A stretch of DNA of 64,000 nt from positions 4,337,001-4,401,000 of the forward strand of contig NZ_CP084712.1 in the NCBI RefSeq assembly GCF_023822045.1, written 5' to 3'. Below the pieces are notes generated by a model, which saw only the letters and a program-made list of their open reading frames with translations, had not been told where the DNA came from and searched no databases. Position 1 is the first letter of the stretch, and every line of letters starts with the position of its first letter. Shown piece after piece: positions 35,744 to 46,229 of this stretch. The translations under genes and the position numbers were made by a program. This DNA comes from Sphingopyxis sp. USTB-05 (GTDB lineage: Bacteria; Pseudomonadota; Alphaproteobacteria; Sphingomonadales; Sphingomonadaceae).

Positions 35744-36052
35744 CTATTCGCGGTCGTCGGAGGGGTCGAGCCGTATCGTCCAGACCGGATGCCCGGCTTC
35801 GCTCCGCTCGATGTCGTGCGAAGGGACCATGTCGTCGCCGGTCTCGATCCACCCGCGCCCGTCGCATTTGGGGCAGGCGTGACGGATCGAGCGGTGGCTG
35901 ACCAGGTCGATCTGGGTGTTCCACTGGCCGTAACCGGCGCAGACCGGGCACAGCGTGTCGAGGTCGCCGCTGCGGTGGCGGCGCGAAATGCCGTCGAGCG
36001 CGTGCGGATCGCCGGGACCGGTGCAATGGACGATGTTCGAGGCGTGGGACAT
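35744..36052 (-). CDS. Zinc-ribbon/DnaJ-type Cys-rich protein
   Basis: A 102-residue protein with two CxxC pairs, CPVCAGYGQWNTQ and CPKCDGRGWIE, spaced about 27 residues apart; the CxxCxGxG-type repeats match half of a DnaJ zinc finger and suggest one bound zinc. The rest is hydrophilic with no signal peptide. Possibly a small chaperone-like or nucleic-acid-binding protein. Its 82-base gap to the downstream lipoprotein gene (35661) leaves room for a separate promoter, and an exact TATAAT -10 lies 169 bases upstream. Confidence 0.75.
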   Translation of the reverse strand: MSHASNIVHCTGPGDPHALDGISRRHRSGDLDTLCPVCAGYGQWNTQIDLVSHRSIRHACPKCDGRGWIETGDDMVPSHDIERSEAGHPVWTIRLDPSDDRE

Positions 36053-36413
36053 TGCGGTGCCTTCGAGGGTCGGTTGCCAGCCAAAGTTCAGGAAAGTTCA
36101 GCCCATTGGCGATGCGGTATCGGACGTGATGACAGGCGGGACAGGGGCGGCGGCGGAAACGGAGCGGACGCCAAAAAATGGCGTTGCCGCAGCGTCGGAC
36201 AGAGTGGAGCAGATGTGCACATTATAGGAAAGGGGTTTCTGGCCCGCGCGGCGCGAAATAGGATCGGGCGGTCCGGCGTACCTGACGCGATTTATCGTCA
36301 CCCCGGACTTGATCCGGGGGCCATGACTTCAGCGCTGCGATGGATCCCGGATCGAGTCCGGGATGACGAATTCAGGATAGTGGCATCCGCGCCGCGCTCC
36401 TGATCCCAATCAT
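36053..36413. other. 360-base gap between CxxC gene and 2H paralog 3
   Basis: Holds a minus-strand TATAAT -10 (36221-36226), a small hairpin ACGCCA-N5-TGGCGT (36168-36184), the tandem TCAGGAAAGT-type 10-base repeat at 36086-36099, and the family A palindrome from 36296. I see no ORF with coding character in this gap. The TATAAT is 169 bases from the CxxC gene, so either a long leader or a small RNA could be encoded. Confidence 0.5.
36296..36368. repeat. Dispersed palindromic repeat, family A, copy 2
   Basis: Starts CGTCACCCCGGACTTGATCC and ends CGAGTCCGGGATGACG with the inner GCGATGGATCCCGG half; shorter than the other three copies. In the gap before 2H paralog 3. Confidence 0.9.
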
Positions 36414-36938
36414 TTAGCCCGCATCCCCACACAGCGGCCAGCGGCCATGTTCGACATGGGTCGTCTTGCCGACGATGCTTTCCATCAGGATGATCTCGTC
36501 CACCGTCCAGCCGATCGGCGGCGTCTTTTTGCCCAGCGTCTCACTGCCCAGCCGGTCGCCGCGATAGTTGATCGTGATATGCGGTTCGGGGGTGGTGCCG
36601 TCCATGATCGGCGCCTTTTCGCGCAGCAGATGGTTCACCAGCACCTTCTGGAACGCCCGCGCCCCGGCCAGCGGATCGCGCGTGCGCAAAGTCACCGCCT
36701 TGCGGTTCTCGATCCGGTCGAAGCGGAGCGCGAAGGGCGCCGCGGCGAAGCTGTCCAGCGCGGCGATGGTCGCGGGCAGCCACTCGGGCGGCGCATAGTG
36801 GAGGTCGTAGAGCGAGATGAGCGTGACATGGAGCAGCTCGGGGCCGCGTCCGCGGTCGTTACGCGGCAACGCGGCGATCGCCGCCTGCACCTCCGGCGGC
36901 GGCTTGGCCATGACATAGAGGGGGTTCCGGGCGCGCAT
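36414..36938 (-). CDS. 2H phosphoesterase, paralog 3
   Basis: A 174-residue 2H phosphoesterase with catalytic motifs HVTL (His37) and HITI (His120). It matches paralog 2 in layout and middle region (RFDRIENRKAVTLR). Unlike paralogs 1 and 2 I find no GTTC-N7-GTTC box in front. The ATG at 36938 has no clear ribosome-binding site, so a start further down (MAKPPPE) is possible. It ends 45 bases before the repeat copy 2 and is the nearest neighbour of the reverse transcriptase gene on the same strand. Confidence 0.84.
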   Translation of the reverse strand: MRARNPLYVMAKPPPEVQAAIAALPRNDRGRGPELLHVTLISLYDLHYAPPEWLPATIAALDSFAAAPFALRFDRIENRKAVTLRTRDPLAGARAFQKVLVNHLLREKAPIMDGTTPEPHITINYRGDRLGSETLGKKTPPIGWTVDEIILMESIVGKTTHVEHGRWPLCGDAG

Positions 36939-37098
36939 GGGTGGGAGTGTAGCATGGTGTGGGGGCGAGGCGGAATGTCCCCCTATATATTGGCTATCAT
37001 GTGGTCGGCGGTAAGAAGATCAGTGAAGCGCCAGTTGCGGTGGACAAAATGACTGGCCGACAGGGTGAACCGATACAATGTTTCTTCTCTTTTGGCGA

Positions 37099-38769
37099 TC
37101 ATTCTGCCGATTTTTTTCCCGAAAGGCTTCCAAGGAGGCTTGTAATGTCAATGTCGGCAAAGAGCTCTGCTATGCGCTGCCTGCGGGATTTTACCACAAA
37201 GCTTTGATCCAACTTCTCTAGCAAATTTGATCTATTTGCCTTTAGCCATGAAATGTATTCATCGAATATAATGTTGGTCGATTTTCCTTTGCAGAAACCA
37301 AGCCACGTCTCGTACTCGCTCGCTGCTAGGCAAGATGCGCCAAGCATCATCGCCGGCTTCTCCCACTCGCTCAAATCTCCAAATCGAGTTTTCGCCTCAC
37401 GAAAAAAAGCTCGATCTTTCAAGCGCCCGCGCAGCAAAATATTCTGCCTGCGCTCGATCTGAGTGTTCCCGAACTCCAGTTGAGTCATTCGGGCATCCGT
37501 GATCGGTAGGGCGCCCGACACGAACAGGTGATTGACCCAAATTCTTACCAAGGCCATATCTTTGAACGGAGAATGGCCGACAATGGAAAGCAGCTTTTCA
37601 GCAATCAGTTCGGCATTATTGGGATTTTGCTGGGCCTGAGATCCAAGCACCATGCAAAAATCTCTTGGGGCAAAATAGAGAAGTTCGGAAAACCTTGATA
37701 TAAAAGACTCAATATCTTCTACGGTGTTTGCTCTTAATGCTTTCAATATAAGTTTAATTGAAGTGTATTCAATCTTATCTAGCTTTAGAACTTTGCTTAT
37801 CTTTTCGATTAGGATGGGTACGTCAATTTCGTCAGCGATTGTTTCGGCGACGTCTTCTGAATCGTAAATCGCTTTTAGGTATCGATCTAGCCCGTTTCTC
37901 TCTTCGTTAGTGAAAACCTCAGAAAAGCTATTGTCAATTTCGTCCTTTACAGATGACGCAGGCAAGATACGGGTCTTCGCGGCGTTAAGAGACAGGCCTT
38001 CGGTTAGCATCAGGTGCTCGGCTAATCGGCAAAGGGCGGTGTGAGCCTGCGCCGGGCTCTCAACGATGATGCGGAAGTCGTCGACAAACCGCGTGAACTT
38101 AAAGCCTTCTCGCCGCAGCATATTGTCGACGTCAATCAAGACGCCTTCAGCGATAATCCGAGATGCCGCTCCGCCAACGGGAAGGCCATAAGACTGACGC
38201 GCCCGTGAATTTTTGATAACATTTTCAATAATTTTACGAGGAGGGCTGGCGGCCTCAATATCGTCGAGCACATGCTCAATGCGATGAAAATATATTCTTC
38301 CGTAAAAGTCGGAAATATCAGTTTCTAGTACAAGCGGTTCATTTGAAAACGCTTCGTCAGGCTCGCATAGTTCGGCAATAGAAATTAGCCAGTCGTGATA
38401 CGAGCACGTGTCAGTGAAGAGGCTTGATGAAGTAGGGTCGTTGTCAAATCGATAAGAGAATGCCCCCTGTTCCGGCCCAAGACGAGCTTCATCGATCGCT
38501 TCAGCAACCTCAATCGCGGCGGCGGTAAAAAGAAGAGCGTCCGTAGAATGCAGTTGATGCGCGATCCGGAAGGATGTCTGCGTTTTTGGACTGAGGACCT
38601 CAAACGCGCCTACGGGGTTGTAAGAAGCCGCTGAAAATGACGATAGCTTTTTTACTATCGGATCAGCGGCTTCCTTGAAAAATTGAAATTCAAACAAAGG
38701 CGGCAGAATGTCGGTATCACCGAGATCGGCTAGATGCAGGATCGCCCGCTTGAAATGTGCTTCTTCCAT
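37099..38769 (-). CDS. Reverse transcriptase, solitary, phage-defence (UG/Abi) type candidate
   Basis: A 556-residue RNA-directed DNA polymerase. RT motifs: LETDISDFYGRIYFHRIEHVL (residues 148-168, catalytic Asp151), GLPVGGAASRIIAE (195-208), TRFVDDFRIIVES (226-238, F-V-D-D at 228-231 replacing Y-x-D-D), and LNAAKTRI (261-268). The N-terminal 140 residues and the alpha-helical C-terminal 250 residues have no recognised domain. This arrangement fits the 'unknown group'/Abi (DRT, AbiA-like) RTs rather than group II intron or retron RTs: there is no maturase or En domain and no msr/msd visible. The gene is AT-richer than its surroundings (21 G/C in 60 bases at 37681-37740 against 41 in 60 at 39121-39180), which implies recent acquisition. 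Subclass is not resolved. Confidence 0.85.
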   Translation of the reverse strand: MEEAHFKRAILHLADLGDTDILPPLFEFQFFKEAADPIVKKLSSFSAASYNPVGAFEVLSPKTQTSFRIAHQLHSTDALLFTAAAIEVAEAIDEARLGPEQGAFSYRFDNDPTSSSLFTDTCSYHDWLISIAELCEPDEAFSNEPLVLETDISDFYGRIYFHRIEHVLDDIEAASPPRKIIENVIKNSRARQSYGLPVGGAASRIIAEGVLIDVDNMLRREGFKFTRFVDDFRIIVESPAQAHTALCRLAEHLMLTEGLSLNAAKTRILPASSVKDEIDNSFSEVFTNEERNGLDRYLKAIYDSEDVAETIADEIDVPILIEKISKVLKLDKIEYTSIKLILKALRANTVEDIESFISRFSELLYFAPRDFCMVLGSQAQQNPNNAELIAEKLLSIVGHSPFKDMALVRIWVNHLFVSGALPITDARMTQLEFGNTQIERRQNILLRGRLKDRAFFREAKTRFGDLSEWEKPAMMLGASCLAASEYETWLGFCKGKSTNIIFDEYISWLKANRSNLLEKLDQSFVVKSRRQRIAELFADIDITSLLGSLSGKKSAE

Positions 38770-38799
38770 TTTCTCAGCTTAGGGAAATTTCCTTGGTAT

Positions 38800-40864
<2,065 letters not shown>

Positions 40865-40950
40865 ATGGTGCGGGTTATAGGGGGCGGTGGCGGCGCTGTC
40901 CATTGATGATGGCGATGGGACGATGGTAAAGGGCGGAGAGGGAGAAATTC

Positions 40951-41391
40951 ATGCGGATGATCGCGGCGGCTTTGGCGCTGTTGCTCGTCGCGGCGAGCCC
41001 CGCGGCGCGCGTCGAGGATCTCGGCTGGCTCGCGGGCGACTGGGTGAGCGATGCGGACGGGCGCTGGACCGAGGAAAGCTGGGCACCGCCGCGCGGCGGG
41101 ATGATGATCGGGTACAGCCGGTCGGGGCGCGGCGACATGCTGCGCGAGTTTGAGTTCATCCGCATCGCGCGCGGCGCGGATGGCGCGCTCGCCTATATCG
41201 CGATGCCGCAGGGCGGGGCACCGGTGGCGTTCCGGCTGGTCCGGCTGGAGGGGGCGAGCGCGACCTTTGAGAATGCCGCGCATGATTATCCGCAGCGCAT
41301 CGCCTATGCCCGCACCGGCGACACGCTGACCGCGACGATTTCGGCGATCGACGGGGCGAAGGCGCGTCGCTGGACCTATCGACGGCACTGA
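40951..41391 (+). CDS. DUF6265-family protein, exported
   Basis: A 146-residue protein. Short N-terminal hydrophobic segment (IAAALALLLVAASPAA) and a DUF6265-type domain: VEDLGWLAGDWVSDADGRWTEESWAPPRGGMMIGYSRSGRGDMLREFEFIRI, then DYPQRIAYARTGDTLTATI. The GDW...ESW...GGMMIG...F.FIRI pattern is what I associate with this family; its function is unknown, and the fold is an up-and-down beta barrel (lipocalin-like). GGAGAGGGAG precedes the ATG. It is divergent from thiC, whose riboswitch lies 87 bases away. Confidence 0.85.
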   Translation: MRMIAAALALLLVAASPAARVEDLGWLAGDWVSDADGRWTEESWAPPRGGMMIGYSRSGRGDMLREFEFIRIARGADGALAYIAMPQGGAPVAFRLVRLEGASATFENAAHDYPQRIAYARTGDTLTATISAIDGAKARRWTYRRH

Positions 41392-41406
41392 GCGAAGCGG
41401 AGCATC

Positions 41407-42102
41407 ATGGCGGACAAGACGGGGCGGCTCTTTGCGATCATCGACGGCTTGCGCCGGCGGCGGCGGCCGGTGACCGCCGAGGCGCTGGCGGAGGAGCAGG
41501 GCGTGTCGGTGCGCACGCTGTATCGCGATATCCAGGCGCTGATCGCGCTGGGCGCGCCGATCGAGGGCGAGGCGGGGGTCGGCTATATGCTGCGCCCCGG
41601 CTTTTTCCTGCCGCCGCTGATGTTCACTGCCGATGAACTGGAGGCGCTGGTGCTCGGCGCGCGCTGGGTCGAGGGGCGGCAGGACGGATCGCTGTCGCGC
41701 GCGGCAGGGCTGGCGCTTGCGAAGATCGCGGCAGCGAGTCCCGACGAACTCAAGCAGCGGATCGACGAGTCGGGGCTGTGGCCGGTGAACAGCCGCTGGC
41801 GCGAGAGCAATGCGCCGCTGCTCGCAACCGTGCGCGCGGCGATGCGGGCGGAAAAGACGCTGCACATCGATTATGCCGACGAGAAGGGCATGGCGAGCGA
41901 GCGTGCGATCTGGCCCGCGGCGCTCGCCTATTTCGAGGATAAGCAGGTCATCGCCGCCTGGTGCCTGCTGCGACAGGACTTTCGCAGTTTCCGCATCGAC
42001 CGGATCGGCGCGGCGCGGATCGGCGACGAGGGTTTCGGGCGACGGCGGGCGGTGCTGATGGCCGATTGGTGGCGACGGAACGGATATGACGCCGCCTCCT
42101 GA
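41407..42102 (+). CDS. YafY-like WYL-domain transcriptional regulator
   Basis: A 231-residue regulator. The N-terminal HTH_11 winged helix is TGRLFAIIDGLRRRRRPVTAEALAEEQGVSVRTLYRDIQALIALGAPIEGE. The C-terminal half is a WYL domain (residues about 135-220: IDYADEKGMASERAIWPAALAYFEDKQVIAAWCLLRQDFRSFRIDRI), a ligand-binding module. YafY-like proteins are frequently placed beside GFA or VOC enzymes. Here the GFA gene starts 84 bases downstream on the same strand, and a CTGACA-N5-TGTCAG dyad overlaps the end of the regulator gene. Confidence 0.92.
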   Translation: MADKTGRLFAIIDGLRRRRRPVTAEALAEEQGVSVRTLYRDIQALIALGAPIEGEAGVGYMLRPGFFLPPLMFTADELEALVLGARWVEGRQDGSLSRAAGLALAKIAAASPDELKQRIDESGLWPVNSRWRESNAPLLATVRAAMRAEKTLHIDYADEKGMASERAIWPAALAYFEDKQVIAAWCLLRQDFRSFRIDRIGAARIGDEGFGRRRAVLMADWWRRNGYDAAS

Positions 42103-42115
42103 CATGATCTGTCAG
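42099..42115. promoter_or_regulatory. Dyad before the GFA gene, possible WYL-regulator operator
   Basis: CTGACA-N5-TGTCAG, perfect six-base arms, overlapping the regulator's stop codon and 71 bases upstream of the GFA ATG. Arm sequence and spacing fit a dimer operator; the neighbouring regulator is the obvious candidate. Confidence 0.45.
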
Positions 42116-42126
42116 GGGGGTGGGCT

Positions 42127-42180
42127 AATCCTCCTCGGGTGAGAGGCGCCGGCCTGCGGCGCCCGTCAGACCGGAGGATT
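42127..42180 (+). promoter_or_regulatory. Leader hairpin that can mask the GFA ribosome-binding site
   Basis: AATCCTCC (42127-42134) is the exact complement of GGAGGATT (42173-42180), which contains the Shine-Dalgarno GGAGG eight bases before the ATG. Between them lies CGGG pairing with CCCG and the stem GGCGCC-N7-GGCGCC. The whole leader folds into one long hairpin that would block translation unless opened. Confidence 0.5.
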
Positions 42181-42185
42181 TTAGG

Positions 42186-42590
42186 ATGCTGAAGACCCAC
42201 CATGGTTCGTGCCACTGCGGCGCCGTCAAGTTCGAGGCCGATATCGACCTCGAGGCAGGAACGGGCAAATGCAATTGCTCGATCTGCACCAAGAAGCGGA
42301 ACTGGAGCGCGCAGATCAAGCCCGACGCCTTTCGCCTGCTGACCGATCCCGCGGCGCTGGAGGAATATGTGTTCGGATCGGGGAGCGCGCATCATGTCTT
42401 CTGCAAGACGTGCGGCGTGTCGTCGTTCGGCCATGGCTATGTCGAGGAGATCGGCGGCGCTTATTATTCGGTGTCGATCGCATGCCTCGACGATCTGACC
42501 CCTGCCGAGATGGCAGCGTTGCCGGTGACACATATGGATGGAGCGGGCAATAATTGGTGGAACCCGCCTGCGGTCACCGCGCATATGTGA
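42186..42590 (+). CDS. GFA-family protein (CENP-V/glutathione-dependent formaldehyde-activating type)
   Basis: A 134-residue zinc protein. CHCGAVKFEADIDL (Cys9 and Cys11), GKCNCSICTKKRNW (Cys29, Cys31 and Cys34) and CKTCGVSSF are the Cys ligands of the GFA fold with two zinc ions. The family includes S-(hydroxymethyl)glutathione synthase, though most members have no proven activity. It starts with ATG after GGAGGATT, inside a predicted hairpin leader, and probably responds to the WYL regulator upstream. Confidence 0.93.
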   Translation: MLKTHHGSCHCGAVKFEADIDLEAGTGKCNCSICTKKRNWSAQIKPDAFRLLTDPAALEEYVFGSGSAHHVFCKTCGVSSFGHGYVEEIGGAYYSVSIACLDDLTPAEMAALPVTHMDGAGNNWWNPPAVTAHM

Positions 42591-42670
42591 TCGGGTGCCG
42601 AGGCGCATCCGAAGCCGGGTTGCGGAGTGGCGGGTTGGGGGTGGGGAGCGGACGTTGCGTCACCCCACTT

Positions 42671-42761
42671 CGTCATCCCGGGCTTGATCCGGGATCCCGC
42701 TTTTTGACGCGCTCACTGACTTCGGCCTCAAGCGGGACCCCGGATCAAGTCCGGGGTGACG
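42671..42761. repeat. Dispersed palindromic repeat, family A, copy 3
   Basis: CGTCATCCCGGGCTTGATCC...GGATCAAGTCCGGGGTGACG around the AGCGGGAC/GATCCCGC pair. Between the GFA gene and the MipA gene (tail to tail), where it might also act as a terminator. Confidence 0.9.
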
Positions 42762-42794
42762 AGGGTGGGGAGGTCCGCAACCGGTCGAAAACCG

Positions 42795-43829
42795 TCAGAA
42801 CTGGTACGCCAGCCCGCCGCCGAAAAGCCATTGGTCGACGCTGCCCGCGTCCTTCACGATCGGCGAGTCGGCGAAGCGTGAGATGAGGCGGCCATATTGG
42901 GCGCCGCCGATCAAGACGAAGCCTTTGCGAAGGTCGCCCGAGAGCGCATAGGCGCCCGCCATACCGAGCGTATATTTGCCCGCGGTCGCCTTGGTCCCCG
43001 CGCGCGAATAGACCGGAAGACCGCTCGCGGCGCTGCCGACGGGGTCGATGTCGTAATAATAGCGGCCGAACCCCTTGCCGTAGAAATTCACCGACGCCGA
43101 CACACCGATATAGGCGCGTTTCGAAAGCGGAGTGCCGTAGTCGATCGTCGGCGACGCGGCCCAACTGCCGTGGCGGCCCGAAACATCCTTGGTGGCAACC
43201 AGGCGAAAGCCGATCTGGTCGTAGGCGCTGGTGACCACGCCGGTCTTGGTGACGCCCGTGAAGAAGCCGGCCTCGATCGCCATCTTGCGGTCGGGGAGCA
43301 GGTCGACCTGCGGATCCTTGACGCTGCCGGTGCGATCGCCGCGCAGGCTGACGATCGGGCCGAATTTCCAGTCAACCTTTTGCCCCCGGCGGTGGCGGAT
43401 CAGGTCGACCTGGAGATTGGTGCCGCGCGTCGAAAAGGAAAAGCCGCTGATCCGCCCGCGCAGGTAAAAGGCGGGCAGGAAGCGGCGGTCGTCCGAGCCA
43501 TTATAGTCGGGCGTGTTGAGCACGCCCGCGGCAACCGCGAAATAATCGCGCGACCATTTGCGCTCGCCCTCGTCATCGTCGGTGCGCGCGCCGGGAAGCA
43601 GGATATTCTCGTCGATATCGGTGTTCTGGAGGAAGCGCGCGGGTTCGTCGTCGATCCCGGTCGCGAGGCCGGTGTCGGGGGTGGTGACGGTGATTTCGTA
43701 GGGCAATGGTGCGTCTTCAGCAGCGGCGGGCGCGGCGAAAGCGAAGGCGGCGAGGAGCGGGAGGAGGTGCGCTGGGCGGGTGATGCGGAAGAGCTGGGTC
43801 AAATCGGGCATGGTCATCCGCTTAAACAT
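42795..43829 (-). CDS. MipA/OmpV-family outer-membrane protein
   Basis: A 344-residue outer-membrane beta-barrel. The Sec signal (RPAHLLPLLAAFAFAAPAAA) is followed by an acidic leader, then RKWSRDYFAVAAGVLNTPDYNGSDDRRFLPAFYLRGRISGFSFSTRGTNLQVDLI and alternating barrel strands to the C-terminal Phe (GLAYQF). MipA was named as a scaffold for murein enzymes, but in most bacteria the family acts as a porin-like protein of unknown cargo. I used the ATG at 43829; ATGs at 43817 and 43811 are possible because the signal begins after them. Divergent from the small membrane protein gene, with a palindrome in between. Confidence 0.86.
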   Translation of the reverse strand: MFKRMTMPDLTQLFRITRPAHLLPLLAAFAFAAPAAAEDAPLPYEITVTTPDTGLATGIDDEPARFLQNTDIDENILLPGARTDDDEGERKWSRDYFAVAAGVLNTPDYNGSDDRRFLPAFYLRGRISGFSFSTRGTNLQVDLIRHRRGQKVDWKFGPIVSLRGDRTGSVKDPQVDLLPDRKMAIEAGFFTGVTKTGVVTSAYDQIGFRLVATKDVSGRHGSWAASPTIDYGTPLSKRAYIGVSASVNFYGKGFGRYYYDIDPVGSAASGLPVYSRAGTKATAGKYTLGMAGAYALSGDLRKGFVLIGGAQYGRLISRFADSPIVKDAGSVDQWLFGGGLAYQF

Positions 43830-43873
43830 CCTATGGTCTTGCCCCTCTTTACGGGGGTGTAAGTAAACATTCT

Positions 43874-43887
43874 GCCGTTGCAACGGC
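43874..43887. promoter_or_regulatory. 14-bp perfect palindrome between divergent genes
   Basis: GCCGTTGCAACGGC, a fully symmetric sequence 45 bases before the MipA start and 113 before the next plus-strand gene. Possible operator for either gene. Confidence 0.4.
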
Positions 43888-43999
43888 TTCGTCTTGCCGA
43901 AGGATGCATTTGGCCGCATGTGACTTTCATGCACCAGCGCGCCTTCATCGCTTTCATATTCCCCCACATCGCCATTGGTTCCCGAGCGGGCGCAGCGTC

Positions 44000-44254
44000 A
44001 TGAGCCGCATTCCCCGCTTGATCGGCTATGCCTTCATGGCCGCCGCGGCGGTGCTTGCGGCCGCGATGAAGAAGGAGGGCGTCGACAGCGTCGGACCGCT
44101 CCCCGCCGTCGCGGTCGCATTGTTCCTCGGCATGGTCGGGGTGATGCTGGTGTTCACCGACCTGATGGTGCGCGGGCTTTATGCGCAGGTCGATGCGGCA
44201 AAGGGCCGCGAGAAAGAGAGCGAGGAAGTGAGCGAAGGGGGCGCTGGCGACTGA
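44000..44254 (+). CDS. Small two-segment membrane protein
   Basis: An 84-residue protein with two hydrophobic segments (residues about 8-22, [16 protein letters not shown], and 33-55, [23 protein letters not shown]) and a charged C-terminal tail ([15 protein letters not shown]). The N-terminus is short and basic. No family is recognised. The ATG at 44000 is chosen because longer upstream readings lie in the divergent promoter region. It ends 46 bases before dxs and may be part of its operon. Confidence 0.65.
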   Translation: MSRIPRLIGYAFMAAAAVLAAAMKKEGVDSVGPLPAVAVALFLGMVGVMLVFTDLMVRGLYAQVDAAKGREKESEEVSEGGAGD

Positions 44255-44300
44255 TCCCTTTTCGTTCGACACCCCATCCGCTTGGCAGTATGACGGCGCG

Positions 44301-46229
44301 ATGACTGATCGTCCGCATACGCCGCTGCTCGACACGGTGGATGTCCCCGCTGACCTCCGCAAGCTGAAGCCCGAAGACCTCCGCCAGTTCGCTGACGAGC
44401 TGCGCGCCGAGATGATCTCGGCCGTGGGCACCACCGGGGGTCATCTCGGCTCGGGACTTGGCGTCGTCGAGCTGACGACCGCGCTCCATTATGTGTTCGA
44501 CACGCCGCGCGACAAGATCGTGTGGGACGTCGGGCATCAATGCTATCCGCACAAGATCATTACGGGGCGCCGCGACCGGATTCGCACCCTTCGCACCGGC
44601 GGCGGCCTCAGCGGTTTCACCAAGCGCAGCGAGAGCGAGTATGACCCGTTCGGTGCGGCGCATTCGTCGACCTCGATCAGCGCGGCGCTGGGCTTTGCGA
44701 TCGCGAACAAGCTGAAGGACGAGCCCGGGCGCGCGATCGCGGTGATCGGCGACGGGTCGATGTCGGCGGGCATGGCCTATGAGGCGATGAACAATGCCGC
44801 CGCGGCGGGCAACCGGCTGATCGTGATCCTCAATGACAATGACATGTCGATCGCGCCGCCCGTCGGCGGGCTCTCGGCCTATCTGGCGAAACTCGTGTCG
44901 TCGCGGCCGTTCATCGAGCTGCGCGAGATTGCGCGGCGCTTTGCGCGCAAGCTGCCCGAACCGCTGCACAAGGCGGCGAAGAAGACCGACGAATATGCGC
45001 GCGGCATGGCGATGGGCGGGACGCTCTTTGAAGAGCTGGGCTTTTATTATGTCGGGCCGATCGACGGGCATAATCTGGAGCATCTGATCCCGGTGCTGGA
45101 GAATGTGCGCGACAGCGACCATGGCCCGGTGCTGATCCATGCGGTGACGGTGAAGGGCAAGGGCTATGCCCCCGCCGAAGCCGCCGCCGACAAATATCAT
45201 GGCGTGCAGAAATTCGATGTGATCACCGGCGAACAGGCGAAGGCGCCGCCGGGACCGCCAGCGTATCAGAATGTCTTTGGCGAGACGCTGGCGAAACTCG
45301 CCGAGACCGACAAGCGCATCGTCGCGATCACGGCGGCCATGCCGTCGGGGACGGGCGTCGACAAATTCGCCAAGGCGCATCCCGACCGGACGTTCGACGT
45401 CGGGATTGCCGAGCAGCATGCGGTGACGTTTGCGGCGGGGCTTGCCGCGCAGGGGATGCGTCCGTTCGCGGCGATTTATTCGACCTTCCTCCAGCGCGCC
45501 TATGATCAGGTCGTGCATGATGTCGCGATCCAGAATTTGCCGGTGCGCTTTGCGATCGACCGCGCGGGGCTCGTCGGCGCTGATGGATCGACGCACGCGG
45601 GGTCGTTCGACGTCACCTATCTGGCGACGCTCCCCAATTTCGTCGTGATGGCGGCGGCTGACGAGGCCGAACTGGTCCATATGACCTATACCGCCGCCGA
45701 ATATGACGATGGGCCGATCGCCTTTCGTTATCCGCGCGGCAACGGCACCGGGGTGGCATTGCCGACGGTTCCGCAGAAGCTCGAGATCGGCAAGGGGCGC
45801 GTCGTGCGTTCGGGCAAGACCGTCGCGATCCTGTCGCTCGGCACGCGTTTGGCGGAGGCGCTGAAAGCGGCCGATACGCTGGAAGCGCGCGGGCTGTCGA
45901 CGAGCGTGATCGACCTGCGGTTCGCCAAGCCGCTCGACGAGGAACTGATCCGCAAGACGCTTAGCGGCCATGAAGTCTGCGTGACGATCGAGGAGAATAG
46001 CGTCGGCGGGCTCGGCGCGCATGTGCTGACGCTGGCGAGCGACGAGGGGTTGATCGACGCGGGGCTGAAGCTGCGGACGATGCGCTTGCCCGACGTTTTT
46101 CAGGATCAGGACAAACCCGAGCTGCAATATGACGAGGCAGGGCTCAACGCGCCACAGATCGTCGATACCGTGCTGAAAGCGCTGCGACACAATAGCGCGG
46201 GCGTCGAGGAAGCAGGCGTGCGGGCTTGA
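44301..46229 (+). CDS. dxs: 1-deoxy-D-xylulose-5-phosphate synthase
   Basis: First enzyme of the MEP isoprenoid pathway, condensing pyruvate and glyceraldehyde-3-phosphate with TPP. The 642-residue protein has all domains: DXS N-terminal [12 protein letters not shown], the TPP motif [31 protein letters not shown] (GDG...NDN), the pyrimidine-binding domain [61 protein letters not shown] and the C-terminal [17 protein letters not shown]. Its TTGA end overlaps the next gene's TTG start. Needs the thiamine made by thiC 4 kb away, though the two are not coregulated as far as I can see. Confidence 0.98.
   Translation: MTDRPHTPLLDTVDVPADLRKLKPEDLRQFADELRAEMISAVGTTGGHLGSGLGVVELTTALHYVFDTPRDKIVWDVGHQCYPHKIITGRRDRIRTLRTGGGLSGFTKRSESEYDPFGAAHSSTSISAALGFAIANKLKDEPGRAIAVIGDGSMSAGMAYEAMNNAAAAGNRLIVILNDNDMSIAPPVGGLSAYLAKLVSSRPFIELREIARRFARKLPEPLHKAAKKTDEYARGMAMGGTLFEELGFYYVGPIDGHNLEHLIPVLENVRDSDHGPVLIHAVTVKGKGYAPAEAAADKYHGVQKFDVITGEQAKAPPGPPAYQNVFGETLAKLAETDKRIVAITAAMPSGTGVDKFAKAHPDRTFDVGIAEQHAVTFAAGLAAQGMRPFAAIYSTFLQRAYDQVVHDVAIQNLPVRFAIDRAGLVGADGSTHAGSFDVTYLATLPNFVVMAAADEAELVHMTYTAAEYDDGPIAFRYPRGNGTGVALPTVPQKLEIGKGRVVRSGKTVAILSLGTRLAEALKAADTLEARGLSTSVIDLRFAKPLDEELIRKTLSGHEVCVTIEENSVGGLGAHVLTLASDEGLIDAGLKLRTMRLPDVFQDQDKPELQYDEAGLNAPQIVDTVLKALRHNSAGVEEAGVRA

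Noticed and set aside
36086..36099. GTTC-N6-GTTC near the CxxC gene, looking like a LexA box
   Set aside because: Spacing is six, not seven; it is part of a 10-base tandem repeat (AGTTCAGGAA). Alphaproteobacterial LexA sites need seven.
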